42,107 nt of DNA from Mycobacterium sp. (GCF_025965855.1 NZ_JAOPWB010000183.1:1-42107), one strand, 5' to 3'. Shown: positions 16,552-24,742, counted from the stretch's first letter. Numbers and translations: made by a program. The notes: generated by a model not told the origin, from the letters alone.

Positions 16552-17319
16552 ATGTACGACATGCCAGCCGAAATCGACGTCCGCGCCGACGGGGCGTTGC
16601 GGATCATCACCCTGAACCGCCCAGATGACCTCAACGCGGTCAATGACAACCTCCACGTCGGACTCGCGCGGCTATGGCAGCGAATGAGCGACGATCCCGC
16701 TGCCCGCGCGGCCGTGCTGACCGGCAGCGGCAAAGCATTTTCGGCCGGCGGAGATTTCTCGTATCTTGCCGAGCTTTCCCAAGACGCCGATCTGCGCGCC
16801 AAGACCATCCGAGACGGACGCGAGATCGTGCTCGGCATGGCGCGCTGCCGAATTCCCGTGGTGGCGGCCGTCAATGGGCCGGCCGTCGGGCTCGGCTGCA
16901 GCCTGGTCGCACTGAGCGACATCGTCTACATCGCCGAAGACGCCTTTCTCGCCGACCCGCACGTGCAGGTGGGCCTGGTGGCCGCCGACGGCGGACCGCT
17001 GACCTGGCCACTGCACATCAGCCTGCTGCTGGCCAAGGAATACGCGCTGACCGGCACCCGCATCAGCGCGCGGCGCGCCGTCGAACTGGGACTGGCCAAC
17101 CACGTGGCACTCGACCCCGTTGCCGAGGCAATCGCCTGCGCCAAAAAGATTCTGGACTTGCCCCAGCAAGCCGTCGAGAGCACCAAGCGGGTGCTAAACA
17201 TTCATTTGGAGCGCGCGGTCCTCGCCAGCCTGGACTACGCGCTTTCGGCCGAGCACCTGTCGTTCATGACCGAGGATTTCCGGTCGATTGTCGCCAAGCT
17301 GAATGCGGGTAGGAACTGA
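16552..17319 (+). CDS. Enoyl-CoA hydratase/isomerase (crotonase) family protein
   Basis: A 255-residue crotonase-fold enzyme. Oxyanion-hole elements are present: GKAFSAGGDFSYL and NGPAVGLGCSLVAL. The two catalytic glutamates of classical hydratase (Glu144 in GGGCEL and Glu164 in QPE) are replaced by Ser (GLGCSL) and His (ADPHVQVG), as in a subgroup of mycobacterial EchA proteins ending the segment with AADGG. A simple enoyl-CoA hydration is therefore doubtful; isomerase, hydrolase or C-C bond reactions of this superfamily are open. The ATG directly follows the dehydrogenase stop and it is the last gene of the operon. Confidence 0.88.
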   Translation: MYDMPAEIDVRADGALRIITLNRPDDLNAVNDNLHVGLARLWQRMSDDPAARAAVLTGSGKAFSAGGDFSYLAELSQDADLRAKTIRDGREIVLGMARCRIPVVAAVNGPAVGLGCSLVALSDIVYIAEDAFLADPHVQVGLVAADGGPLTWPLHISLLLAKEYALTGTRISARRAVELGLANHVALDPVAEAIACAKKILDLPQQAVESTKRVLNIHLERAVLASLDYALSAEHLSFMTEDFRSIVAKLNAGRN

Positions 17320-17328
17320 CTCCACAAC

Positions 17329-17387
17329 CGCGAGCGTAACGGCACGGCGAATTTCCGCCCGGTTTTCGCCGTGGCGTTACGCTCGCG
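17329..17387. terminator. Long bidirectional hairpin terminator
   Basis: CGCGAGCGTAACG (17329-17341) pairs with CGTTACGCTCGCG (17375-17387), and the stem continues with CACGGCGAA against TTCGCCGTG after one G-G mismatch. The stem is about 22 pairs with a loop of about 14. It exactly fills the gap between the crotonase stop (17319) and the stop of the convergent hydrolase (17389), which argues for a two-way terminator. No T tract follows. Confidence 0.75.
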
Positions 17388-17388
17388 A

Positions 17389-18249
17389 TCAGTCGTGTTG
17401 CTGTAGGAAGTCTCGCACCACCTGATCGAACTTCTCGGGTTCCTCGATGAACGGCATGTGAGCGCTCGACTCGAACAGCTCGAACCGCGAACCCGATATG
17501 CGCCGGTGCATTTCCCACATGTGTTCCGGCACGCATTCGTCGAACCTGCCCGCGAGAACCAGCGTCGGCAAGGCGATCTCGGCTAACCGGTCGAACACAT
17601 CCCAGCTTCGGATGGTCCCGACGATGTGAAAGTCGCTCGGGCCGAACATGGTCTCGAAAATCTCGGTGCCCATGGTCCGGAACGCATCCTCGAGTTCCCT
17701 GGGCCAGGGGCACACGCGGCACAGATAGGTTTCGTTCCAGGTGCGGATGGCGGCCTGGTATTCGGCCGAATAGGTTGTGCCGGCTGCTTCGTGACGGTCA
17801 ATAGCGGCTTGGGTTGCCGGGTCCAGCTCGGATTTCAAGCGCGCCACCATGTTCGAGAACTCGGGTATCGACGCGATGCTGTTCGAGATGGTCAGGCTGG
17901 CGGCCCCCGATGTCACATCGAGCGCATACTGCTGCGCCAGCATCCCGCCCCACGAATTGCCGAAGATATGGAAGTGGTTCAGGCCCAGGCCCTTTACCAC
18001 GGCGTCCATCTCGGCAACCGAACGCTCCATCGTCCAAAGCTCGGCATCGGATGGACATTCGGAATTCCCGCAGCCGAGCTGATCCCAGAAGATGACCTCT
18101 CGTTCGTCGGCCAACCGCCCCAGGGAGCTCAAGTAGTTGTGCGGCAAACCGGGCCCGCCGTGAATGACGAGCAGCGGAAGACCGGCCCCGCCACCGACGC
18201 GCCTGTACCAAACGTTTCCGCCGGGGACCGCGATCGCGCCCTGAGTCAT
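17389..18249 (-). CDS. Alpha/beta hydrolase, proline iminopeptidase-like (S33)
   Basis: A 286-residue alpha/beta hydrolase. The HGGPG oxyanion motif (VIHGGPGLPHNYLSSL) and the nucleophile elbow GNSWGGM with serine are those of the proline iminopeptidase group. The acid is in AGRFDECVP and the histidine in ESSAHMPFIEEPEKF. The frame is open up to 18669, but the ATG at 18249 fits the family N-terminus (TQGAIAVPGGNVWYRRVG) and avoids overlap with the thiolase promoter. It may hydrolyse an ester, amide or lactone intermediate; peptidase activity is not implied. It stands alone on the minus strand inside the CoA cluster. Confidence 0.87.
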   Translation of the reverse strand: MTQGAIAVPGGNVWYRRVGGGAGLPLLVIHGGPGLPHNYLSSLGRLADEREVIFWDQLGCGNSECPSDAELWTMERSVAEMDAVVKGLGLNHFHIFGNSWGGMLAQQYALDVTSGAASLTISNSIASIPEFSNMVARLKSELDPATQAAIDRHEAAGTTYSAEYQAAIRTWNETYLCRVCPWPRELEDAFRTMGTEIFETMFGPSDFHIVGTIRSWDVFDRLAEIALPTLVLAGRFDECVPEHMWEMHRRISGSRFELFESSAHMPFIEEPEKFDQVVRDFLQQHD

Positions 18250-18391
18250 GCACCCACCATGACAAATCCGCGCCATTCCTGCTTGACGAGCAGACGCAAA
18301 ATCGCACGATTTGCCGCGGCTACGTGCGCTTCTGCGTCTGCTCGCGAGCGGGTGGTGCCCACCTTGCGAGCGATGCCCTCCTTGCAACTCA

Positions 18392-18420
18392 TACTCTCGA
18401 AATGAGAGAATAGCGTTCTC
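18392..18420 (+). promoter_or_regulatory. Operator upstream of the thiolase gene, second copy of the cluster palindrome
   Basis: GAGAATA-G-CGTTCTC at 18406-18420 shares the GAGAATA half and TTCTC end with the perfect palindrome at 13114. It overlaps another inverted repeat, CTCTC-GAAAT-GAGAG (18395-18409). The operator ends at 18420, directly before a possible GTG at 18421, which leaves no space for a ribosome site there and supports the later thiolase start at 18475. Confidence 0.6.
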
Positions 18421-18474
18421 GTGAATGTGCGGCCGGATTTGGCCGCGTCGAGCTTGCCGACCTGGAGAAGACCC

Positions 18475-19614
18475 GTGCCTGAAGCTGTCATCGTGTCCGC
18501 CCTGCGCACCCCCATCGGCACCGCCCGCAAAGGGACGCTGCGCGACACCAGCGCATTCGACCTCGCCCACCACGTGGTCAGCGAGGCGGCGAAGGAGCTG
18601 GACCCGGCGCAGGTCGACGACGTGATCCTGGGTGAGGGTCTCTACGGCGGCGGCGTGGTCGCCAGGCACGCGGCCATCACGGCAGGCCTGCCCCAGGTGC
18701 CGGGTCTAGCCAACAATCGGCACTGCGCGGCGGGTCAGGCGGCGGTGCAGAGCGCGGCGGCAAGCGTGCGGGCCGGGATGGATCAGCTCGTCATCGCCGG
18801 CGGCGTGAACTCGGCATCCACCTCACCGCGATCGCGAATGCAGGTCGACGGGGAATGGGTGGACTGGTTCCCGCCGACCCACCCGGACCGTCCCGACGCA
18901 CCGAACCTCGACATGTCGATCACCGTGGGTTGGAACGCCGCGGTCAAGGCGGGCGTGAGTCGTGAGGAGATGGACGCGTGGGCGCTGCGGTCACACCGCA
19001 ACGCGGTCGCGGCGATCGACCAGGGGCGCTTCAAGGAGGAGGTCGTTGCGATCGAGACGCCGCACGGGCTGTTCTCCGTCGACGAGCACCCGCGCCGCGA
19101 CACCACCATCGAGAAGCTGGCCGCACTCAAGCCGCTGCACCCGGAGATCGAGGGCTTCTCGATCACCGCCGGCAACGCCTGCGGCGCCAACGACGGCGCG
19201 GCGGCACTGACCATCGCGAGCGACACGCTGGGCCTGCCCGCCCTGGCCACCGTGCGGTCCTGGGCCTCCGTCGGCGTCGATCCGGCCATCACCGGTCTTG
19301 CGCCCGTCGAAGCCATACCGAAAGCGCTTGCCCGCGCCGGGCTTTCGATCTCGGACGTGGACCTGTTCGAAATCAACGAGGCCTTCGCGGCGATGTGCGT
19401 GGCCACCATCAAACTGCTCGACCTAGATCCCGACAAGGTCAACGTCAGCGGCAGCGGCTGCTCGCTGGGACACCCCGTTGCGGCAACGGGGGCCCGGATG
19501 CTGGTCACCCTGGTGCACGAATTGCGCCGCCGCGGTGGCGGAATAGCCGTTGCGGCCATGTGTGCCGGCGGCGGAATGGGTTCCGCGACGGTCATCGAGG
19601 TCGCTGCGCCATAA
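18475..19614 (+). CDS. Thiolase (acetyl-CoA acetyltransferase family)
   Basis: A 379-residue thiolase that would cleave a 3-ketoacyl-CoA with CoA. Catalytic residues: nucleophile C84 in NNRHCAAGQAAVQSA (the family usually has C-x-S-G), H333 in SLGHPVAATGAR and C363 in AAMCAGGGMGS, plus the NEAFA motif. The GTG at 18475 has a GGAGAAG ribosome site seven bases upstream; the in-frame GTG at 18421 does not. It is followed after seven bases by the MeaB gene, which ties beta-oxidation to the B12 mutase encoded 10 kb away. It shares an operator motif with the ligase operon. Confidence 0.92.
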   Translation: MPEAVIVSALRTPIGTARKGTLRDTSAFDLAHHVVSEAAKELDPAQVDDVILGEGLYGGGVVARHAAITAGLPQVPGLANNRHCAAGQAAVQSAAASVRAGMDQLVIAGGVNSASTSPRSRMQVDGEWVDWFPPTHPDRPDAPNLDMSITVGWNAAVKAGVSREEMDAWALRSHRNAVAAIDQGRFKEEVVAIETPHGLFSVDEHPRRDTTIEKLAALKPLHPEIEGFSITAGNACGANDGAAALTIASDTLGLPALATVRSWASVGVDPAITGLAPVEAIPKALARAGLSISDVDLFEINEAFAAMCVATIKLLDLDPDKVNVSGSGCSLGHPVAATGARMLVTLVHELRRRGGGIAVAAMCAGGGMGSATVIEVAAP

Positions 19615-19621
19615 TGCGCAC

Positions 19622-20500
19622 ATGAGGATCGCCGACCTGATCGCGGGAGCGCGCAACGGATCTCCGCGCGCGGCGGGTCGGCTGCTCAGCCTCGTCGAAG
19701 GCGAACGGCGCGACGAGGTGCTGGCGAGCATCGGACCCGCAACCGCGCTCAAGGTCCGCGTTATCGGCATCACCGGACCACCGGGCGCGGGCAAGTCGAC
19801 GACGATCGGCGCCCTGGTCGGCGCCTACCGCGAACGCGGGTGCCGGGTGGCCGTGCTGGCGGTGGACCCGTCGTCGCCGTTCAGCGGCGGTGCCCTGCTC
19901 GGTGACCGAATCCGAATGACCGCGCATATCAACGACTCCGACGTACTGATCCGTTCGGTGGCGACGCGCGGTCACATCGGGGGTCTGGCCGCTGCGGTTC
20001 CCGCGGCCATCCGCCTGCTGGGCGCGATCGGTTATGACGTGGTGCTGCTGGAGACCGTTGGCGTGGGGCAGTCGGAGATCGAGATCGCCGCCATCGCCGA
20101 CCCGACCATCGTCATACTCAATCCGGGGGCGGGGGACGCGGTGCAGGCGGCCAAGGCGGGTGTGCTCGAAGTCGCCGACATCGTGGCGGTCAACAAGGCC
20201 GACCGGGAGGGTGCCGAACGGACCGTGCGGGATCTGCGCGCCGAGACCAACGCCCCGATCGTCAGTCTCATCGCCGCCAGGGGCGAGGGCGTTGCGGATC
20301 TGGTCACCGCCATCGACGATCACCACCGCACCGACAGCCGGGGGCGCCGGTTGGCGCGGGCCCGAGCACAGATCCTGTCGATGGCGCAAACTCGGCTGCG
20401 GACCCAGCCGGATCTCGACCGGCTCGCCGAGGCGGTGATCGACGGCCACGACGATCCGTACACCGCGGCCGAAAAGCTGCTGTCTCCCAGGTCCGAGTAG
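19622..20500 (+). CDS. meaB: MeaB-type G-protein chaperone for B12-dependent mutase
   Basis: A 292-residue P-loop GTPase of the MeaB/ArgK (MMAA) family, which loads and protects adenosylcobalamin on acyl-CoA mutases. Motifs: Walker A GPPGAGKST (52-60), VDPSSPFSGGALLGDRIRM, the DVVLLETVGVGQSE switch region and VNKAD (base specificity). The C-terminal arm is the dimerisation segment. It is somewhat shorter than typical MeaB (about 320-330). The ATG lies seven bases after the thiolase stop. It most likely serves the mutase encoded at 6249-8258 within the same cluster. A fragment of another meaB lies at 22917. Confidence 0.92.
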   Translation: MRIADLIAGARNGSPRAAGRLLSLVEGERRDEVLASIGPATALKVRVIGITGPPGAGKSTTIGALVGAYRERGCRVAVLAVDPSSPFSGGALLGDRIRMTAHINDSDVLIRSVATRGHIGGLAAAVPAAIRLLGAIGYDVVLLETVGVGQSEIEIAAIADPTIVILNPGAGDAVQAAKAGVLEVADIVAVNKADREGAERTVRDLRAETNAPIVSLIAARGEGVADLVTAIDDHHRTDSRGRRLARARAQILSMAQTRLRTQPDLDRLAEAVIDGHDDPYTAAEKLLSPRSE

Positions 20501-20504
20501 ACAA

Positions 20505-20542
20505 CCGAACGAGCTGCGGCTCGCGTCGGCAGCCCCGTTCGG
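20505..20542 (+). terminator. Hairpin after meaB
   Basis: CCGAACG (20505-20511) pairs with CGTTCGG (20536-20542), with an inner CTGC/GCAG pair. It begins four bases after the MeaB stop. There is no T tract, so the terminator call is tentative. Confidence 0.5.
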
Positions 20543-20585
20543 CTCTAGTCTTGATTTGCCCCATATCAATGTGTTGCATGAACAT

Positions 20586-20960
20586 ATGACACGTTCCGCC
20601 GACGAGCTGGTAACCGAATTCTGCAAACGATGGGCAGCGCCCGATCCGGACGAGCTAGCGGGTTACTTCACCGAAGACGCCGTCTACCACAACATCCCCA
20701 TGGCGCCGGTGCAAGGGCGCGAAGCGATAAAGGAATTCATCGCAGGGTTTCTCGCCGCGTTCGACGGCATCGACTTCAACGTGCACCGGCAGGTCGGCGA
20801 CGGAGGATTGATTATGAACGAGCGCACGGACGTGATGCGCCGCAAGGACGGCGGGACAATCCCTTTGCCTGTGATGGGCGTCTTCGAGGTGCAGAACGAC
20901 CGGATCGTCGCCTGGCGCGACTACTTCGATATGGCGACCATTACCAGCGCCTTCAGCTAG
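20586..20960 (+). CDS. Limonene-1,2-epoxide hydrolase family protein (EphG-like)
   Basis: A 124-residue cone-shaped SnoaL/LEH-fold enzyme that would open an epoxide to a diol in one step. The full catalytic set of limonene-epoxide hydrolase can be placed: Y34 and N36 (VYHNIPM), R80 and D82 (NERTDVM) and D112 (WRDYFD). The Tyr-Asn-Arg-Asp spacing is the same as in that enzyme (Y53, N55, R99, D101). It is close in type to mycobacterial EphG. ATG 20586 is used; a TTG at 20556 is in frame. It follows a hairpin after MeaB and its end overlaps the convergent methyltransferase gene by four bases. Confidence 0.85.
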   Translation: MTRSADELVTEFCKRWAAPDPDELAGYFTEDAVYHNIPMAPVQGREAIKEFIAGFLAAFDGIDFNVHRQVGDGGLIMNERTDVMRRKDGGTIPLPVMGVFEVQNDRIVAWRDYFDMATITSAFS

Positions 20961-21769
20961 CCGTCCGAGCAACTCGACCGCCGCCCATAAGTTTTTCGCG
21001 CCGAAATGGAGCCCTGCGCGTATCCATGCCCTTGATCGCTGATGAGTAGGCGGTAGCCGGCGTCAAACTGCTCTTGCTCAAGCAGGTCTAGATGCCGTCG
21101 ATGCCATAGTCCGGAGCGCATGTCGCCGGCAAGCCGGGTCAAGCCCTCGGTGAGGGCGGCTTCACCCGCATAAGCCAGCATCGAGATGCCCTTACGAACG
21201 GTGGGGTCGAGGTAGGCCTCCGGGCGTCGCCAATAGGCGGCACCGAACCCGTCGGTGCAGTCGTGCGGCACAGGGACCGTCTGTATCTGCGCGCCTCCCA
21301 ATAGCTCGACAAGTTGGTCGACCGGTACGTACAGCGCGTCGTTAATTCGAGCGGCGTCGGGCAAGTATTCCCGCAGCAGCCAGAAGCTATTCAGCACCGT
21401 TTGATCCCAGGTCAAGATCGCAATCCTGTAGCGGGTGACTCGACGCAGCTGGTCGATCCCGGCGGCGACGTTTCTCCAATGGTGCACGGTCAAAATTGCC
21501 ATCGCTGCGTCAACGCACTTGTCCCGCAACGGCAAAGCCTCTGCGACGGCCCGTACACATGGGGCCGATCCAGGTGGGCGCTGGGCGATCATCACCATGC
21601 TGGGCTCGACAGCGGCGACGGTCTGGGCCGGTTCGTAGGAACCAGCGCCGGCCCCGACGTCGACTACGGTGCCCATCGCGGAGAGCGCGGCGTGAATCTG
21701 GGAAGCGATCCGCGCATCGGGCCGGCGCGTCATGACATACCCAATGCCGATCCGATCGTAGGCAACCAT
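20957..21769 (-). CDS. Class I SAM-dependent methyltransferase (Methyltransf_11)
   Basis: A 270-residue methyltransferase. Motif I is VVDVGAGAGSYEP near residue 35-47, followed by VAAVEPSMVMIAQR, the segment AVAEALPLRDKCVDAAMAILTVHHW and LRRVTRYRIAILTWD. I use the ATG at 21769 (MVAYDRIGIGY), the usual N-terminus of this group; the frame extends upstream to 21973 but that part has no family-like content and overlaps the end of the peptidase remnant. A stand-alone gene on the minus strand. Substrate unknown. Confidence 0.82.
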   Translation of the reverse strand: MVAYDRIGIGYVMTRRPDARIASQIHAALSAMGTVVDVGAGAGSYEPAQTVAAVEPSMVMIAQRPPGSAPCVRAVAEALPLRDKCVDAAMAILTVHHWRNVAAGIDQLRRVTRYRIAILTWDQTVLNSFWLLREYLPDAARINDALYVPVDQLVELLGGAQIQTVPVPHDCTDGFGAAYWRRPEAYLDPTVRKGISMLAYAGEAALTEGLTRLAGDMRSGLWHRRHLDLLEQEQFDAGYRLLISDQGHGYAQGSISARKTYGRRSSCSDG

Positions 21770-21875
21770 CCATTCAGCATGACGCAGCGCGCGCCGGATC
21801 TCGACACGCAAGCCTGGCCCCACAGAGAGCTGCGGAAAGCAAAACGGCCGCACATGACTCTCGCTGCCTTGTTGA

Positions 21876-22822
21876 TCAGGCGCACCAGACCTGTTGGGCA
21901 ACGCGATAGAAGTTCCCGCCAAGGACGGCTTGGATGTCGGAAGTGCTCCACCCTCGCCGACGGAGGTGGTCATCGAGCCTCACGAAGGCCTCGGGCGGCA
22001 TCCACTGGATGGGTCCCCAACGGGTATAGCCGTCGTCAAACAAGCGAGGATTGCGCACGACCTCGTCGACGAAATCGGCACAATCGAACGAGAAGTCGGT
22101 GCTGACGCCGACGTGGTCAATGCCGACGAGCTCGACGGCGTACTCAAGGTGTCGCCCTCGAGGGTGGGGGTGTTGGGCCCGAGGAAAATGCCGACACCCG
22201 TGATCCCGATGACGCCGCCGGTGGTGGCGCAGGCCCGGGCCTGGTCATCGGTGATGTTGCGCGGGTGATCCCAGACCGCGCGTATGCAGGAGTGGCTGTA
22301 AATGACTGGGCCCGTTGAGACATCGCACATGGCGAGCCCGGTGCGGGCGCTGCAATGGGATCCGTCCGGCACGACGCCGACGCGGTTCATTTCGGAGACG
22401 AGTGAACGGCCCCACGCGGTAAGGCCACCATCCGCAACGTCCAGGCAGCCGCTGCCGGCGCGGTTGGCATGGTTGTAGGTAGGCAGTAGCGTGCGCACAC
22501 CGAGGCCCATCAACGCCGCCAGATTGTTGAGATCACCGTCGAGGGGAGCGGAATCTTCCAGGTCGAACGCAACCGCGATTCGGCCGGCGCGGCTGATCGC
22601 CTCGACATCAGTGAGATTGGCCGCCAACTCCAGGTCTGGGTGGACATTGACCGCGGCATGGTAGTGCCGCAGCAGCGCCACCGTGTCGTTGAAGGTGTGG
22701 GGCGCGTACCCGGCGTTGACCGACAGGAATGCGCCGCCGCCGCGCCGGTACCGGGTCAGCGGTTCGACTTCGGCGTCGGTATGTAGCGGCAGACAGGTGT
22801 GCTGGTCCCACAGGAGTGACAT
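21876..22822 (-). pseudogene. M19 (membrane dipeptidase-like) peptidase, frameshifted
   Basis: The frame from ATG 22822 reads an M19-type protein through GVGIFLGPNTPTLEGDT and then loses sense. The true continuation, EYAVELVGIDHVGVSTDFSFD ... WSTSDIQAVLGGNFYRV, is in the next frame and ends with TGA at 21876. One missing base near 22147 explains the switch. Recognisable metal-site pieces are H in DQHTCLPL, E in AFDLEDSAP, H in PDGSHCS and H in VIYSHS; the first motif lacks the usual aspartate of HxD (HTC). The result is either a recent pseudogene or a sequencing error. Without the shift the product would be about 315 residues. Confidence 0.75.
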
Positions 22823-22846
22823 GGTGAATACCTTTACCGCAGTCTA

Positions 22847-22903
22847 CTAGAGGTCCACGGATTTCCCGGGGCGGCCGCGGTAGTCGAAAACCATTGCCGG
22901 CCG
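22847..22903 (-). pseudogene. Remnant of a second KstD-like gene (C-terminal end)
   Basis: Reading the minus strand into the TAG at 22847 gives PAMVFDYRG then RPGKSVDL and stop. The neighbouring flavoprotein (23126-24742) ends PAMVFGYRAGHAAATGKSADLQ. The match in order, stop position and strand shows this is the degraded tail of a related gene or of a duplication of its neighbour, with a small internal deletion. Confidence 0.7.
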
Positions 22904-22916
22904 ACGGTTCCCCGGA

Positions 22917-22973
22917 GCCGACCCAACCGTCGTCGTCCTCAATCCGGGCGCAGGCGATGCGGTGCGGGCCGCT
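22917..22973 (+). pseudogene. meaB fragment (19 codons)
   Basis: The plus strand reads ADPTVVVLNPGAGDAVRAA, which aligns without gaps to ADPTIVILNPGAGDAVQAA of the intact MeaB at 19622. The DNA differs at about ten of 57 positions, so it is not a recent copy of that gene. Both sides are unrelated. It is a relic of another MeaB gene, perhaps from a lost mutase locus. Confidence 0.75.
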
Positions 22974-23125
22974 TGCCCGGTTAGGGACTAGGGACTTATC
23001 GCAGTCTCCACCGACATCGATTATCCGATCCGTAATGAGATCGACCCGATGGTCGATGCGATGGCGCGGCCCTCTGGGCGAGGGTCACATCGGTCTCGCG
23101 TCGCATCGGGACCGACCGCGGCCTG

Positions 23126-24742
23126 CTACTGCAGGTCGGCGGATTTCCCGGTGGCGGCCGCATGACCGGCGCGGTAGCCGAAAACCATTGCGGGACCGAT
23201 GGTGCCACCGGCCCCGCCGTAGGCCCGTCCGGTGGGGCCGGCCATCGCGTTACCCGCGGCGAACAGTCCCGGTATCGGCTCCCCGCTGACATGCAGGACG
23301 CGGCCGTCCTGGTCGGTGCGCGGTCCCCCCTTGGTGCCCATCGAGCCGATGCGCACCGGCACCGCGTAATAGGGGGCTGTGTCGATGGGACCGAGGGTCT
23401 TTCCGGCGAGCGTGGTGGCACTGTCGTCACCCCAGTAGCCGTCGTACGCGCTGGAACCGCGCCCGAAGTCAGGATCCGCGCCCGCGGCGACGTGACAGTT
23501 CCAGTCATGGAGGGTGCGGGTGAGGCCGTGGGCGTCGATGCCGGTCTTGGCGGCCAACTCAGCGAGGTCCGCCGACTCGCAGAACCAGTCCGGAGCGGAT
23601 TGTCCGGGTGCGACACCGAGAAATCCATAGCGCTGCAAGTGGATTGAATCGAACACCATCCAGCCGCGATCGTTGACATAGCCGCCGCGGGGATCGAGAT
23701 ACTGGAAGGCGCCGGCCATCGAGTTGTAATCGCACGCCTCGTTGACGAAGCGCTTCCCGGCCGCGTTGACGATGATGCTCCTCGGCCGAGTTCGTTCCAG
23801 GCGGACACTGCGGCTGCGCTGCCTGCCCTCGATGGTGTCGTCCGGGATCTGGACGATCGGCACCCACCACGCTTCGCCCATGTTGGCCAGATCCGCGCCC
23901 TGTGCCATCGCCATGCGCAGCCCGTCGCCGGTGTTGTACGGCGGGGAGACCGCGCCGTGCATGGGACCCCGCAGAAAGGCCTGCGCCAGAACGGGATCCC
24001 ATTCGAAGCCGCCGGTCCCGAGGATGACTCCGCGGCGAGCGCGCACGTCGATGCCCCGACCGGGCAGCGCGATTCGTACCCCGGCAATTTCGCCGGCCTC
24101 GGTGATCAGTCGTACGGCCCGCGCGTTCAGCTGCGGAGTCACACCGGCATCCAGCAGACCCTTGAGCAGGCCGGCGATCAGGGCGGTGCCGGCCACGCAA
24201 AGATGGCCGCTTCGTTCGTCTATCGCCGCGTGCAGGCGGGCTCTGGTCTCGGCATCGAAACCGACGTTGGACCAGTCGGCGGGAAACGACGTGATACGCG
24301 TGCCCCATTCGCCCAATTCGGTGAGGTCAAAGGGAACCGGGCTCTGTGACCGGCCCCCGGTCGGCCGTCCGCCCGGCAATTCCGGCCGGTAATCGGGGAA
24401 TCCGGTCGCGATCTCGAAGCGCACGCCGCTGTGGGCCTCGACGAAATCGAGCATCGCCGGGCCGGTACGCACGAAGGTCTCGACCAGGGCGTCGTCCATC
24501 GAACCCAGGGACTGCGCGCGCAGGTACCGCAACGCGTCGGCAGGCGTCAATTCCCCCTCGGGAGAACGGTTGTGGGCGGGGATCCAGGCGATGCCACCCG
24601 ACACCGCGGTGGTGCCCCCGACGGTGGGGGCCTTCTCGAAGACCTCCACCGAGGCGCCGGCGACCGCCGCGGTCAGTGCGGCGGTGAGCGCGGCGCCGCC
24701 GCTACCCAGGACGACGACGTCGACTTCGTGGTCCCAAGACAT
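23126..24742 (-). CDS. KstD-like FAD-dependent dehydrogenase
   Basis: A 538-residue flavoprotein of the 3-ketosteroid-delta1-dehydrogenase/fumarate reductase family. The FAD dinucleotide motif is VVVLGSGGAALTAALTAA (residues 9-26) followed by VFEKAPTVGGTTAVSGG. The catalytic-domain tail has PYYAV, GSMGTKGGPRTDQDGRVL and GRAYGGAGGTIGPAMVFGY, where Y508 and G512 match the Tyr487/Gly491 pair of Rhodococcus KstD1. It would introduce a double bond next to a ring ketone. The ATG follows AAGGGAT. It lies just downstream of the IclR gene on the same strand (27 bases) and is probably part of the same regulon as the operon at 25.6 kb. Confidence 0.87.
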   Translation of the reverse strand: MSWDHEVDVVVLGSGGAALTAALTAAVAGASVEVFEKAPTVGGTTAVSGGIAWIPAHNRSPEGELTPADALRYLRAQSLGSMDDALVETFVRTGPAMLDFVEAHSGVRFEIATGFPDYRPELPGGRPTGGRSQSPVPFDLTELGEWGTRITSFPADWSNVGFDAETRARLHAAIDERSGHLCVAGTALIAGLLKGLLDAGVTPQLNARAVRLITEAGEIAGVRIALPGRGIDVRARRGVILGTGGFEWDPVLAQAFLRGPMHGAVSPPYNTGDGLRMAMAQGADLANMGEAWWVPIVQIPDDTIEGRQRSRSVRLERTRPRSIIVNAAGKRFVNEACDYNSMAGAFQYLDPRGGYVNDRGWMVFDSIHLQRYGFLGVAPGQSAPDWFCESADLAELAAKTGIDAHGLTRTLHDWNCHVAAGADPDFGRGSSAYDGYWGDDSATTLAGKTLGPIDTAPYYAVPVRIGSMGTKGGPRTDQDGRVLHVSGEPIPGLFAAGNAMAGPTGRAYGGAGGTIGPAMVFGYRAGHAAATGKSADLQ

